A DNA stretch of 19,899 nt from Nitrososphaerales archaeon TH5896 (GCA_014523625.1 JAATVP010000120.1:1-19899), one strand, 5' to 3'. Shown: positions 1-6,961, counted from the first letter of the stretch. Made by a program: numbers and translations. The notes: generated by a model from the letters alone, not told the origin.

Positions 1-2
1 AG

Positions 3-155
3 TTAATTTTGCCCGAACATGGAGAATATGATCAGAAATTAAAGAGATGGTTTTGTAGTTATTGGATGACCGAAGAAGAATGGATGGATCTACACCATTA
101 TTTTCCTACAAATAAGTTAGAAGATGAGAATGAAAAAAATAATGACGATCTTTGA
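3..155 (+). CDS. C-terminal end of a hypothetical protein (5' cut by window edge)
   Basis: An open frame enters from the left edge and gives 50 residues before a TGA stop. The visible part contains an aromatic segment with two tryptophans (YWMTEEEWMDLHHYF) followed by a charged, Asn/Glu/Asp-rich tail, a common way for small archaeal proteins to end. The codons are AT-rich, like the neighbours. No family is recognised, and the start lies outside the window. The next gene begins about 270 bp downstream on the same strand, across a spacer in which I see no gene. Confidence 0.5.
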   Translation, partial: LILPEHGEYDQKLKRWFCSYWMTEEEWMDLHHYFPTNKLEDENEKNNDDL

Positions 156-426
156 GAGCAAGAAATGTATTATGTTCTTACTCATTTGCATGTAAAATTT
201 GAAAAGAAACACTTTACCTACACAATATTCCCTTTATGCGTAATTAGTACTTACTCCTTTATTAGGAAAAGCCATGTTTCAAGCCGTACCTCGGTTTGCT
301 AGATTGGTAACAATTAAACAAAAAATTTACTATCATTGCCATTTATTTAGTCTATCAATCATTCAATAATTTTTGTGAAGATTAATACATGCGTCTACAT
401 CATCTGATAGACGATTCATAAGTAGA

Positions 427-756
427 TTGATGGACAAGATGAAAATGGAAGATGAAAAACTGGATCTCGAACTTGAAGAGTCTCATGGAGATCCAAACAA
501 AATGAAAGTAGCTCTTGAAAGGAAGATTAACCTTTACAACCGTGTCCTCAAGGAAAGTGGTCTTGATGATCTTGAAAGGCTTCGCTTAGAAAATAAAAGA
601 GAATGGGCTTTATGCCACCATCTAATAATAGCAATTGGCAAAGAAACTAGTAAGAAAATTGCAGACCTCACCAGACGTGTATCTAGATTAGAAAAGACGG
701 GTCAAAACCTGATTACGGGATTTGAAAATATGCAGAAAAATGTACTTAAAACTTAG
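427..756 (+). CDS. Hypothetical charged coiled-coil protein
   Basis: 109 residues starting with TTG at 427; an ATG follows directly at 430 and may be the true start. The sequence is rich in Lys, Glu, Leu and Arg. A heptad-like stretch (about residues 8-58) and a second amphipathic stretch (about 70-100, with KKIADLTRRVSRLEK) suggest a helical, coiled-coil protein. It has no signal peptide, membrane segment or catalytic motif. No family is recognised. It may be a small structural or nucleic-acid-associated protein like the next gene, which is also helical and charged, but that is a guess. The two are separated by more than 500 bp and are not an operon. Confidence 0.55.
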   Translation: MMDKMKMEDEKLDLELEESHGDPNKMKVALERKINLYNRVLKESGLDDLERLRLENKREWALCHHLIIAIGKETSKKIADLTRRVSRLEKTGQNLITGFENMQKNVLKT

Positions 757-773
757 TAGAGGATAGAAAAAAG

Positions 774-975
774 GTAGACGACCCATGAAGATTTAGGTCA
801 TGCCAGAATATGTTGTAAGGTCGCCGTACCTTGTGTCATTGAAAGCAGACTCTTTATCGTCTGGATCTAACAGTACTTCTTGGTACTGAGGCTGCGTTTT
901 CATGACATACTATAAAAACGATCTAGATCATGTCATGAACAGATAGACGACCCATGGTCTTGAAGGCCGTCTACC
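774..975. repeat. Structured spacer with two related hairpin modules
   Basis: The 13-mer TAGACGACCCATG occurs at 775-787 and again at 944-956. Each copy is followed by a partly complementary arm (AAGGTCGCCGTACC at about 818-830; AAGGCCGTCTACC at about 963-975), so each module can fold into an imperfect hairpin. Between them lie a 6-bp hairpin (CAGTAC/GTACTG, 871-888) and a perfect 9-bp inverted repeat (TCATGACAT 900-908 and ATGTCATGA 930-938). No convincing ORF covers the region. It could be a structured RNA, a decayed miniature element or a regulatory region. The sequence does not decide between these. Confidence 0.5.
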
Positions 976-1279
976 TGCTAGTTTTTGCCATCATGTATTC
1001 CCCTTTGTATGGAAGGCGACAGTATACGCAGTAATAACGCACTACCGGCGGCCTTAGTACAATAACGTTTAAAAAGGATTTATTACTCGTCGCAACAGCC
1101 CACATTAATAGTCCCACAAATGCCCTTGACTATTAGCGCGAAAAAATCGATAGTCAGATTAATGCCAAAACTGCAGACATCAGGAACGAATCAAACAGGT
1201 CATCACACGCCGTTGCCTCTTTATCCAGATTACTCAAACCCAAGTTATATTTATGACCAACAAGATAGTGTAGAAATAT
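976..1279. other. Intergenic region without a gene; one inverted repeat
   Basis: No credible ORF. A perfect 8-bp inverted repeat, TAATAGTC at 1106-1113 and GACTATTA at 1128-1135, has a 14-nt loop. Nothing else stands out before the start codon at 1280. Confidence 0.4.
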
Positions 1280-1849
1280 ATGGCTGAGGAAAGGGAAGAG
1301 GAACCAATTTCACCTGTAATAGCAGAAGATCGGATTTTCGTAGAAGAGACCACGCCTGCGATAATACCCCAGGAACAAGAATTGCAGGAAGAAAAATTAC
1401 AAGAACAAAACATGGAAAACGAAGCATCACAAGAAAAAACTCGTATTAGAAAAAAGAGGCAGAAGAGAAGGCGAGCGATTACATACTTAACACAAATATC
1501 AAAACAAGTAGAGAAAAATGGAAATCAAATTGATAGAATAACAACTTTTATTCAATCTTTACAGAAACAAAGGCAGTCCATTATTTCGGCGGGAGTGGGA
1601 ATTAGACAGTCTCAATCACAATCAATCAAACAAATTAAATCCCAACTTGGTCATCTACAAAAGCAGGTATCGCTGATTCAAAAGGATATTCAAAAATTAA
1701 GAACAACCTCTGCAGGGAAAGCAAGATTTAGGAAATTGAATTCCAGTACCTCTGCTACTATCGCTGTCAAACCTAAATCTAGAATGGGCAAAAAGAACAA
1801 AGCAATTGTTAGTACCAGGCTTAGAAGGAGAAGGATCAAGAAAAGGTAA
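1280..1849 (+). CDS. Hypothetical protein: acidic N-terminus, coiled coil, very basic C-terminus
   Basis: 189 residues from ATG. Residues 1-50 are acidic and Glu/Gln-rich. A basic block follows (about 53-66, RIRKKRQKRRRAI). Residues about 68-145 form a polar helical stretch rich in Gln, Ile, Lys and Ser with heptad-like spacing, likely a coiled coil. The last 45 residues are strongly basic and end in RLRRRRIKKR. There is no signal peptide or membrane segment. The layout (acidic, coiled coil, poly-basic) suggests an oligomeric protein that binds DNA or RNA, but no known domain is recognised and the function is inferred from composition only. Confidence 0.65.
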   Translation: MAEEREEEPISPVIAEDRIFVEETTPAIIPQEQELQEEKLQEQNMENEASQEKTRIRKKRQKRRRAITYLTQISKQVEKNGNQIDRITTFIQSLQKQRQSIISAGVGIRQSQSQSIKQIKSQLGHLQKQVSLIQKDIQKLRTTSAGKARFRKLNSSTSATIAVKPKSRMGKKNKAIVSTRLRRRRIKKR

Positions 1850-2211
1850 AAATGCACTGCATCTATTATTTACAATTTAATGTAGAAGGATGGCTTTCTG
1901 GGAAGGCTGGTAGATAGATTATCGACCAATTGGATGTATGTTCTACAGATTGTAAATTCAAGTGATCTTGCCCTTACTCGGGGACATTAGTGGCAGAGTC
2001 GCTCGCCTTCATTCATGCCTATCGAGATAGGGTTATCAACTAACGTCGACTGCGAGTGACAGCTATGACCATGGACTTAGGAGCATGTAGGTTTGGCTTG
2101 GTTCGGTTTTGTTCGGTTTGTGAGCCAGCCAGAGCCAATCGACGACCAGAATAGTACTATGAGTACTATTACATATTCGATGTTTTCCCTCTGGAAATGC
2201 CGCGTGGTTGT
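1850..2211. other. Intergenic region without a convincing gene
   Basis: About 360 bp. A 9-bp inverted repeat (ATTTACAAT 1868-1876, ATTGTAAAT 1949-1957) spans 72 nt. A GTCGCTCGC/GCGAGTGAC pair (about 1999-2007 and 2051-2059) can pair with one G-T wobble. A short direct repeat of GTTCGGTTT lies near 2101-2119. A reading frame opening at 2093 overlaps the minus-strand small ORF and has no protein-like features. Confidence 0.35.
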
Positions 2212-2349
2212 TTACGTTGCAGTATGGTGGCTAAGGTTTTTCTTTTTGCCTTCGTTCTTCTGCAATTCAATATAATCTGATACAGATATCCCCTCTCCGA
2301 TCAGATCAGCCGTTTCCCTTCCATACGTAGGATCGTAACGAGATTCCAT
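2212..2349 (-). CDS. Small ORF behind a strong Shine-Dalgarno, directly after the VOC gene
   Basis: 45 residues (starts MESRYDPTYGRETADL). Its ATG lies 10 nt after the VOC stop codon, and the stop itself merges with a strong ribosome-binding site (TAAGGAGGCAGCGATG on the minus strand). This spacing is typical of a bacterial operon and argues that the ORF is, or was, translated. The first two thirds have the higher GC of the VOC gene. The last codons are AT-rich and Lys/His-rich, so the ORF may be the front end of a longer bacterial gene cut off on integration. No family is recognised. Confidence 0.4.
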   Translation of the reverse strand: MESRYDPTYGRETADLIGEGISVSDYIELQKNEGKKKNLSHHTAT

Positions 2350-2359
2350 CGCTGCCTCC

Positions 2360-2773
2360 TTACCGTCGGGCAGGCTCGAATAACTCAATCGGGTTGCCAT
2401 CTGGGTCTTCCACCTGGATCTGTCTGCCGCCGGGGCCGACTTCCATCTCATTTCTGAAACGCACTCCCTCCTTCTTGAGTTCGGCAATACGCGTAGGCAA
2501 GTCCTGGGCTTGGAGGACTATCCGGTTCCATCCACCTGGCTCTTGCTGACGGCCATCGGGCATCGATCGAGAACCCGAGGCTCCGGGACCGCTGAGAATA
2601 AGTTTGAGATCGCCTATCGAAACCTGACCGAAAGCAGGCAAATTTTGCAGGTCCAGATTGAAACCGAGCATCTTAGTATAGAACGCAATCGAGCGCTGAA
2701 CTTCTTTGACTTGATATCGAACGCCCCAAAGTCCTAGGATGAAGTTCTGTACCTTTGTTGATGAGTCCTCCAT
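2360..2773 (-). CDS. VOC-superfamily (glyoxalase/bleomycin-resistance/dioxygenase fold) protein
   Basis: A 137-residue protein if started at the ATG at 2773. VOC proteins are metal-dependent enzymes or binding proteins built from paired beta-alpha-beta-beta-beta units. The family pattern is clear: GVRYQVKEVQRSIAFYTKMLGF at the front (first module), then SIGDLKLILSGPGASGSR, WNRIVLQAQDL (second module) and the closing EDPDGNPIELFEPARR, whose Glu is the usual metal ligand. The substrate is unknown. Upstream in-frame starts exist: an ATG at 2818, about 25 nt below a TATA-like GTATAAGG, which would fit a leaderless archaeal message, and a GTG at 2854. I prefer 2773 because it gives the usual family length. 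GC is visibly above the flanks, and the gene is followed by an SD-led ORF, so bacterial origin is likely. Confidence 0.85.
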   Translation of the reverse strand: MEDSSTKVQNFILGLWGVRYQVKEVQRSIAFYTKMLGFNLDLQNLPAFGQVSIGDLKLILSGPGASGSRSMPDGRQQEPGGWNRIVLQAQDLPTRIAELKKEGVRFRNEMEVGPGGRQIQVEDPDGNPIELFEPARR

Positions 2774-3229
2774 GTTTTTACTTGTCCTCGGTGGAGAATG
2801 TTTTTCGTTGTGATACATAAGAATTTCTGTTGAATAGTCATATTCCTTATACACTATCGACCTATTTACAAGATTTGGAATACTATGGGGGAAGGTATTT
2901 CATAATGAAAAAAGAGAGGATCAGTTCAATGAGGAATTTTGGTTCTTCAATCATAAATAAAAATAAGAACACATATAGTTCATGTAATACGTGTTAGAAA
3001 TCTTTTATTTTCTTATAGAATAGGACAATATTCATGCGCACATTAATTCATTCAATTATAACTAAATATCACATTTGCAGGTGTTTCATTGATAAGACAC
3101 TTGTGTAAAGGTTATGGATCGTCGACGTCACATTTTACGTTGACAAAACAAGGGATCACAGTGCTGACTTAAAGTTGCGGCGGCGAGAACTTAATCCATA
3201 GTGTTAACTTCAGGACTAAACACAGACTT
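2774..3229. other. Intergenic region, promoter side of the VOC gene
   Basis: AT-rich, with no credible ORF. The minus-strand TATA-like GTGTATAAGG (about 2845-2854) is a candidate VOC promoter. No repeats or RNA genes were recognised. Confidence 0.35.
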
Positions 3230-3433
3230 ATGTTAGAGCAATTGCATAAGATAGTCAGCACACACCAACCACGAGTAGACCTAGCCAAGTTCTCAAAGGT
3301 TGCAATGGCATTAAGAACAGGCAGCAATAAACCAAATGGGAATATCTGGGATTTAGACAAGGCACAGTCGAATCCAAATGATGTCCTTGATGCGCTGCGT
3401 TTAGCGTTACTTTGTTTGAGGAGTAATAATTAG
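3230..3433 (+). CDS. Small hypothetical protein
   Basis: 67 residues from the only ATG in this frame; an in-frame stop lies about 60 nt upstream. It is soluble and mixed-charge with a probable C-terminal helix (PNDVLDALRLALLCLRSNN) and a middle segment KVAMALRTGSNKPNGNIWDL. No known domain is recognised. The stop is about 40 bp before the repeated promoter block that drives the hydrolase pseudogene. The opposite strand also stays open here, so coding status is uncertain, but the amino-acid composition is protein-like. Confidence 0.45.
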   Translation: MLEQLHKIVSTHQPRVDLAKFSKVAMALRTGSNKPNGNIWDLDKAQSNPNDVLDALRLALLCLRSNN

Positions 3434-3470
3434 AAAATGTCTTCAAACAGCGGAACATATTCAATTACAT

Positions 3471-3545
3471 TTCATGTGTATTGGACTCTAATGATTAAAG
3501 ATATCTTTAAATAACAGACTATTTTATAATGACTACTGAGTTATT
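3471..3545 (+). repeat. Promoter/start block, copy 1 (of the hydrolase gene)
   Basis: About 75 bp that recur without indels 2024 bp downstream at 5495-5569. The central 40 bp (3494-3533) are identical, with scattered mismatches on both sides. The block contains a 16-bp palindrome, a TATA box and the first codons of the hydrolase (ATG at 3529, Met-Thr-Thr-Glu). Confidence 0.9.
3495..3513 (+). promoter_or_regulatory. TATA box with overlapping 16-bp palindrome (copy 1)
   Basis: TTAAAGATATCTTTAA (3495-3510) is a perfect palindrome whose right half runs into the TATA box TTTAAATA (3506-3513). The ATG at 3529 lies about 23 nt after the TATA box, as expected for a leaderless archaeal transcript. 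A dimeric regulator bound to the palindrome would block TBP/TFB. The ArsR-type protein encoded at 5111-5431 is the obvious candidate, by inference. Confidence 0.65.
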
Positions 3546-4440
3546 GTCTATGGAAAAATTGGATGTAATGAAAATTTGGAAAACAACAGAAAATCTTTCC
3601 CGACTACTGGGTCAAAGCAGACCATTATATTGTAAGGTAGCTGTCGTCTCTGCTCTGATTGTCATGCTTCTTGTTACATCTTCAATTGTTCTCCATCAAC
3701 AGCAAATTACAGCACAGAAACAAAAACAGTCTGTATCTAATCAAACAGCATTTAATATGGAAAACCCTGTCGAAGATCTATCTTTTGAGATGGATAATGT
3801 GACATTTTCGCATCATAAAGCATCTGTTAATGGTATTCAAATGCATTTTGTAATTGGAGGCAAAGGGGATCCTGTAGTATTGTTGCATGGATGGCCACAA
3901 GCTTGGTACGAATGGCATACTCCTATGCAGCCATCCATCCTGAAAACGTAAGCAAGTTAGTAATACTAGATGTTCCGGTCTTGGGTATTCTGCCTATAGA
4001 GACTGATAGCAGGCTTTGGCATATTCCGTTTCATCAAGTACCCGACATACCCGAATTTCTTGTAGAAGGCAAAGAGCGAGAGTATTTGTCGATCTTCTAT
4101 AAGGTATGGGCATATAATCCAGAGGCAATTACTGAAGCCGACATAGACGAGTACGTTAGCCATTATTCTGCACCTGGGGGAATGCGCGCTGGTTTTGAAT
4201 ATTACAGAGCTTTTCCCATAGAGGAAGAGCAAAATAGAGAATTCTCTAAGGTTAAGCTTCAGATGCCTGTTCTAGCACTTGGTGGAGAATATAGTTTTGG
4301 CACAGCAGCATTGGAATCAATGAAGTTACTCGCTACAAATGTTAGTGGCGGGCGGCACTGTTCCTTTCTCTGGACACTGGATTGCTGAAGAGCGTCCAGA
4401 CTTTCTCATTAAGGAGCTTGCAAAGTTCTTTAGTGAGTAA
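3529..4440 (+). pseudogene. Epoxide-hydrolase-like alpha/beta hydrolase, broken by deletion and frameshift
   Basis: The intact family uses an Asp nucleophile, a His and an acid to hydrolyse epoxides or related substrates. Here an N-terminal hydrophobic anchor (about residues 37-57) precedes the family start NGIQMHFVIGGKGDPVVLLHGWPQAWYEW, which holds the oxyanion-hole HGWP. At about 3912-3915 the frame jumps directly to MAYSYAAIHPENVSKLVILD. The roughly 50 residues between, which should contain the nucleophile elbow (GHD.G), are gone, probably through recombination at a shared ATGG. A second lesion is a tandem GGCG duplication at 4347-4354. Undoing it restores the end GTVPFSGHWIAEERPDFLIK (catalytic His in GHW), with a stop at 4438. 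Both breaks were found by matching frames to the family pattern. The gene cannot make an active hydrolase. Confidence 0.88.
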
Positions 4441-4645
4441 CAACAAAACAGCTCCTAATGTAATAACATCAACTTGTAGCGAAGTCAACTCAGTCCTGGA
4501 AAGTATTTAGTACAACAATATAGTATCACCATGCGTTGTATATTCATGTCCATCTATCATACGAATTCATATTTAGATATTGATGTTGTTGCTTCGTACC
4601 TAACATGGAACCTGTCTGACTACTCATCGACAATTAAACATTATC

Positions 4646-5107
4646 TCACCTTTTTGCCTCCATCTTGGAGTTACAGTGCACAACCAACCTATCCAAGTAG
4701 TAATCCCACCCTTTCCTGTGTTCATCATACATTTCATTCTCTGCTCCGATAAATCCAGAATGTACCAACTCTACCTTAGTCTTATCGTTTCCAATCTGTT
4801 CTAATTGCCATGTTACTATGGTTTGTGGAAAACCTGCTATATCTTTATGATCCCATGTGTATGAGATTTTCTGGTTGGGGACAAATTCTAGCACCTCACC
4901 CTCAGGAGAATGATCTCTATCCTGGTTTTCAGAGTTTTCACTATGAAACGTGAACTTCACTTTTCCCCCCATCCTTGGCTCTAAGACAGCAAGGTCTGGA
5001 AACCATTCAATTATTTCCTTTTCATCACTAATTGCTTTGAAGACCATATCTGGAGGAGCATCGATCACTACAACCTTCCTAATTGCCCTATCATTGGTAC
5101 TAATCAT
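4646..5107 (-). CDS. SRPBCC/AHSA1 (START-like) domain protein
   Basis: 153 residues. This fold is a ligand-binding cavity related to the Aha1 C-terminal domain; members bind hydrophobic small molecules, and few have a known role. Recognisable elements are the opening strand IRKVVVIDAPPDMVFKAISD, the Trp-containing IIEWFPD, MGGKVKFTF, then the strands GEVLEFVPNQKISYTW, TIVTWQLEQIG, TKVELVHSGF and a C-terminal helix with GWDYYLDRL. It starts 3 nt after the ArsR stop codon, so the two form one transcription unit. ArsR-SRPBCC pairs are common in bacteria and archaea, the SRPBCC partner often being the regulated function. The ligand is unknown. Confidence 0.9.
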   Translation of the reverse strand: MISTNDRAIRKVVVIDAPPDMVFKAISDEKEIIEWFPDLAVLEPRMGGKVKFTFHSENSENQDRDHSPEGEVLEFVPNQKISYTWDHKDIAGFPQTIVTWQLEQIGNDKTKVELVHSGFIGAENEMYDEHRKGWDYYLDRLVVHCNSKMEAKR

Positions 5108-5110
5108 ATC

Positions 5111-5431
5111 CTATTTCCTTTTACCCTGTTTCCTCTTCTTATTTTCTACAAACTCTTTCAAGGAATTCAAATTGTTACTCCACATTTGGTCATAGAAGTT
5201 TTTTATTTCTAAAGTTGCTTCAGTATTAAGTGAATAGAGTCGTCTTTGCCCCTCCCTCCTCTCCTTCACTAAATCAGCATCCCTCAATATACGTAGATGT
5301 GTGGAAACGCCCGCTAGAGTCATATCAAAGTGTTCTGCCAACTCAGAAGGAAACATGTTCTTATCTTTTAATAACAATAACATATGTCTTCTGCTATCGT
5401 CCGACAAGGCTTTCCACACCGATGCTCCCAT
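5111..5431 (-). CDS. ArsR-family winged-helix transcriptional regulator
   Basis: 106 residues, the usual size. The N-terminus VWKALSDDSRRHMLLLLK is typical of the family. The helix-turn-helix spans about residues 28-50 (PSELAEHFDMTLAGVSTHL), followed by RILRDADLV and the wing KERREGQRRLYSLN. The metal-binding Cys motif of classical ArsR/SmtB sensors is absent and the protein has no Cys, so it does not sense metals in that way. It is first in a minus-strand pair with the SRPBCC gene and divergent from the DUF899 gene. A palindrome over the DUF899 promoter, repeated at the hydrolase promoter, is a plausible operator. The C-terminus is basic (KKRKQGKRK). Confidence 0.92.
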   Translation of the reverse strand: MGASVWKALSDDSRRHMLLLLKDKNMFPSELAEHFDMTLAGVSTHLRILRDADLVKERREGQRRLYSLNTEATLEIKNFYDQMWSNNLNSLKEFVENKKRKQGKRK

Positions 5432-5454
5432 AACAATTCAATATTAAAAGAACT

Positions 5455-5464
5455 GCATAAATAC
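5455..5464 (-). promoter_or_regulatory. Candidate TATA box of the arsR-SRPBCC pair
   Basis: The minus strand reads GTATTTATGC, centred about 28 nt before the ArsR ATG at 5431, the distance expected for an archaeal promoter with little or no leader. Confidence 0.45.
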
Positions 5465-5494
5465 TTTATCAATCTAATAAATTGGATTTAATAA

Positions 5495-5569
5495 TTCATA
5501 CGTATTAGAATCTAATAATTAAAGATATCTTTAAATAACAGACTATTTTATAATGACCACTTAGTGGAT
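5495..5569 (+). repeat. Promoter/start block, copy 2 (before the DUF899 gene)
   Basis: The second copy of the block at 3471-3545, at a constant offset of 2024 bp. The 40 bp 5518-5557 are identical to 3494-3533. The start codon of the hydrolase is retained (ATG at 5553) but its fourth codon is TAG instead of GAG, leaving Met-Thr-Thr-stop. The second codon differs only synonymously (ACC for ACT). Similarity fades after about 5569, just before the DUF899 ATG at 5580. Confidence 0.9.
5519..5537 (+). promoter_or_regulatory. TATA box with overlapping 16-bp palindrome (copy 2)
   Basis: The same palindrome (5519-5534) and TATA box (5530-5537) as at the hydrolase promoter. It lies in the divergent region between arsR and the DUF899 gene. 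Transcription would start near 5553, giving the DUF899 message a short leader with a three-codon mini-ORF (5553-5564). Confidence 0.6.
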
Positions 5570-5579
5570 TAAATAAGTA

Positions 5580-6380
5580 ATGACAAGCTTGAAAGATCAC
5601 AAGATCGGAACACGTGAGGAGTGGCTTGCTGCCCGGCTGGAGCTGCTCAAGGCCGAGAAAGAGCTGACGCGACGTAGCGACGAGCTGGCGCAGTGGCGGC
5701 AGAGGCTGCCTTGGGTTAGAATTGACAAGGAGTACCGTTTTGAGACCGACGAGGGCATGGCGTCTCTTGCCGATCTGTTCAGAGGACGCTCGCAGCTCCT
5801 CATCTATCACTTCATGTTCGGTCCTGAGTACACAGGCGGCTGCCCCGCATGCTCTGCGATCGCGGACGGCTTTAACGGCTTCGCCGTGCATCTTGAGAAC
5901 CATGATGTCGCGATGATCGCAGTCTCACGCGCCCCAATTGCCGCGCTTCAAGCCTACAAGCGCCGCCTGGGCTGGACATTCACTTGGGCTTCGTCGCTGA
6001 ACAGCGATTTCAACTACGACTTCAACATCTCGTTCACCGAGGAACAGCAGCGCTCCGGCAGCATCGACTACAACTACAACACGGTCGGAACGACACTCGA
6101 CTCGGAGGCCAGCTCAAAGGGCCGTCAAGACCGGATTCGAGCGAGCCTCGACCCAGGCGAGTTCGCGGCCATGACCGGCACCGACGTCCCCACCTATACC
6201 CGCGAGGCGCCCGGCATGAGCTCGTTCGCACTCTCCGACGGCATCATCTACCACACCTACTCCACCTACGCGCGCGGCCTCGACTTGCTCTGGGGAATGT
6301 ACCAGTGGCTCGACCGGGCGCCGAATGGGCGGAATGAAACGGGGCTGTGGCTTCGGCGGCACGACGAGTACGTGTCTTGA
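5580..6380 (+). CDS. DUF899 family (thioredoxin-like) protein, GC-rich, likely acquired
   Basis: 266 residues. The DUF899 pattern is strong: an N-terminal helix (TREEWLAARLELLKAEKEL), LPWVRIDKEYRF, LADLFRGRSQLLIYHFMFGP, a CPAC motif at residues 88-91 (GGCPACSAIADGF), VSRAPIAALQAYKRRLGW, and the C-terminal GIIYHTYSTYARGLDLL and QWLDRAPNGRNE. The family has a thioredoxin-like fold and is mostly uncharacterised; a redox role for CPAC is plausible but unproven. GC is far above the neighbours (42 of 60 bases in 6181-6240), against a strongly AT-rich surround, which points to recent bacterial origin. It sits behind a copy of a resident archaeal promoter and divergent from arsR. The start at 5580 is the first ATG with the family N-terminus. 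Confidence 0.93.
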   Translation: MTSLKDHKIGTREEWLAARLELLKAEKELTRRSDELAQWRQRLPWVRIDKEYRFETDEGMASLADLFRGRSQLLIYHFMFGPEYTGGCPACSAIADGFNGFAVHLENHDVAMIAVSRAPIAALQAYKRRLGWTFTWASSLNSDFNYDFNISFTEEQQRSGSIDYNYNTVGTTLDSEASSKGRQDRIRASLDPGEFAAMTGTDVPTYTREAPGMSSFALSDGIIYHTYSTYARGLDLLWGMYQWLDRAPNGRNETGLWLRRHDEYVS

Positions 6381-6604
6381 TCGTTATTTCTGCGTTCATG
6401 GTAAGAACTGCCGAGGCAATCCGTCAAAGTGATCAGACCGAGAGTTGTGCACAGGATTGCAATCTGCAATGATTGCAAATGGCGGGATGATGATATACAA
6501 TTAGTAATGATGTAGTGCAGCAGCACTTTCATGCATAGATATTTTTTTACTTGGCGCTACGATGTCAAATGTCTTTTTATCTCATGATTTGCCAAATAAG
6601 GGTA

Positions 6605-6915
6605 TACAAGTAGAAATTTAGAACTGGAGGTGACTTAAGAAGCGGAGTAAAACGAAAGGAATTCACCTAAGAACCCAATACCTTAGGGACCCAAACGCAA
6701 TACTACAAAGGGCTATTGAGAAGTATCTGAATTACTCACCGAATCTTTCAATATAAGAAAGAAATTGAAGATTAAAAGTCTGAAGTTATGTAAACCTATA
6801 GTCACAAGGTAGATCAGTTCTGTCACTATGGCATGACATTATGAGTTGTGCGAATAATGTCACCTTTTGAAAATTTGTTTTGATCAGAATAGCATCTAGA
6901 TTCTGTTAGGAATTC
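6605..6915 (+). repeat. Degenerate ~300-bp direct repeat, copy A, with ORF remnant
   Basis: It aligns by eye with 8943-9228: shared landmarks are TACAAGTAGA at the start, CTGGAGGTGA, CGAAAGGA..CACCTAA, ACGCAAT, a GACATTA cluster and GCATCTAG near the end. The offset drifts from 2338 to 2316, so small indels have accumulated. The + frame from about 6634 to 6753 is open and reads KGIHLRTQYLRDPNAIL then QRAIEKYLNYSPNLSI before TAA, preceded by a stop. A perfect 9-bp inverted repeat (TGACATTAT 6834-6842, ATAATGTCA 6854-6862) lies inside. It is probably the remains of a mobile element or a duplicated gene. It fills most of the gene-free stretch 6381-6961, where I see nothing else. Confidence 0.65.
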
Positions 6916-6961
6916 GACAAGTGTAGACGGTAGGGTCTTAAATTGACTTCAAAAAATTAGT

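Noticed and set aside
2093..2275. Plus-strand reading frame of 60 codons with a hydrophobic end
   Set aside because: Trp/Phe-rich translation without domain features; it overlaps the SD-supported minus-strand ORF and starts without an evident ribosome-binding site.
2510..2737. Plus-strand frame opposite the VOC gene
   Set aside because: Antisense to a clear VOC domain; the translation has no features of its own.
4531..4752. Plus-strand ORF over the end of the SRPBCC gene
   Set aside because: Mostly antisense to the SRPBCC C-terminus, with low-complexity translation.
5505..6532. Several long open frames on both strands across the DUF899 gene
   Set aside because: They are frame shadows caused by the high GC of that gene; only the frame at 5580-6380 matches a protein family.
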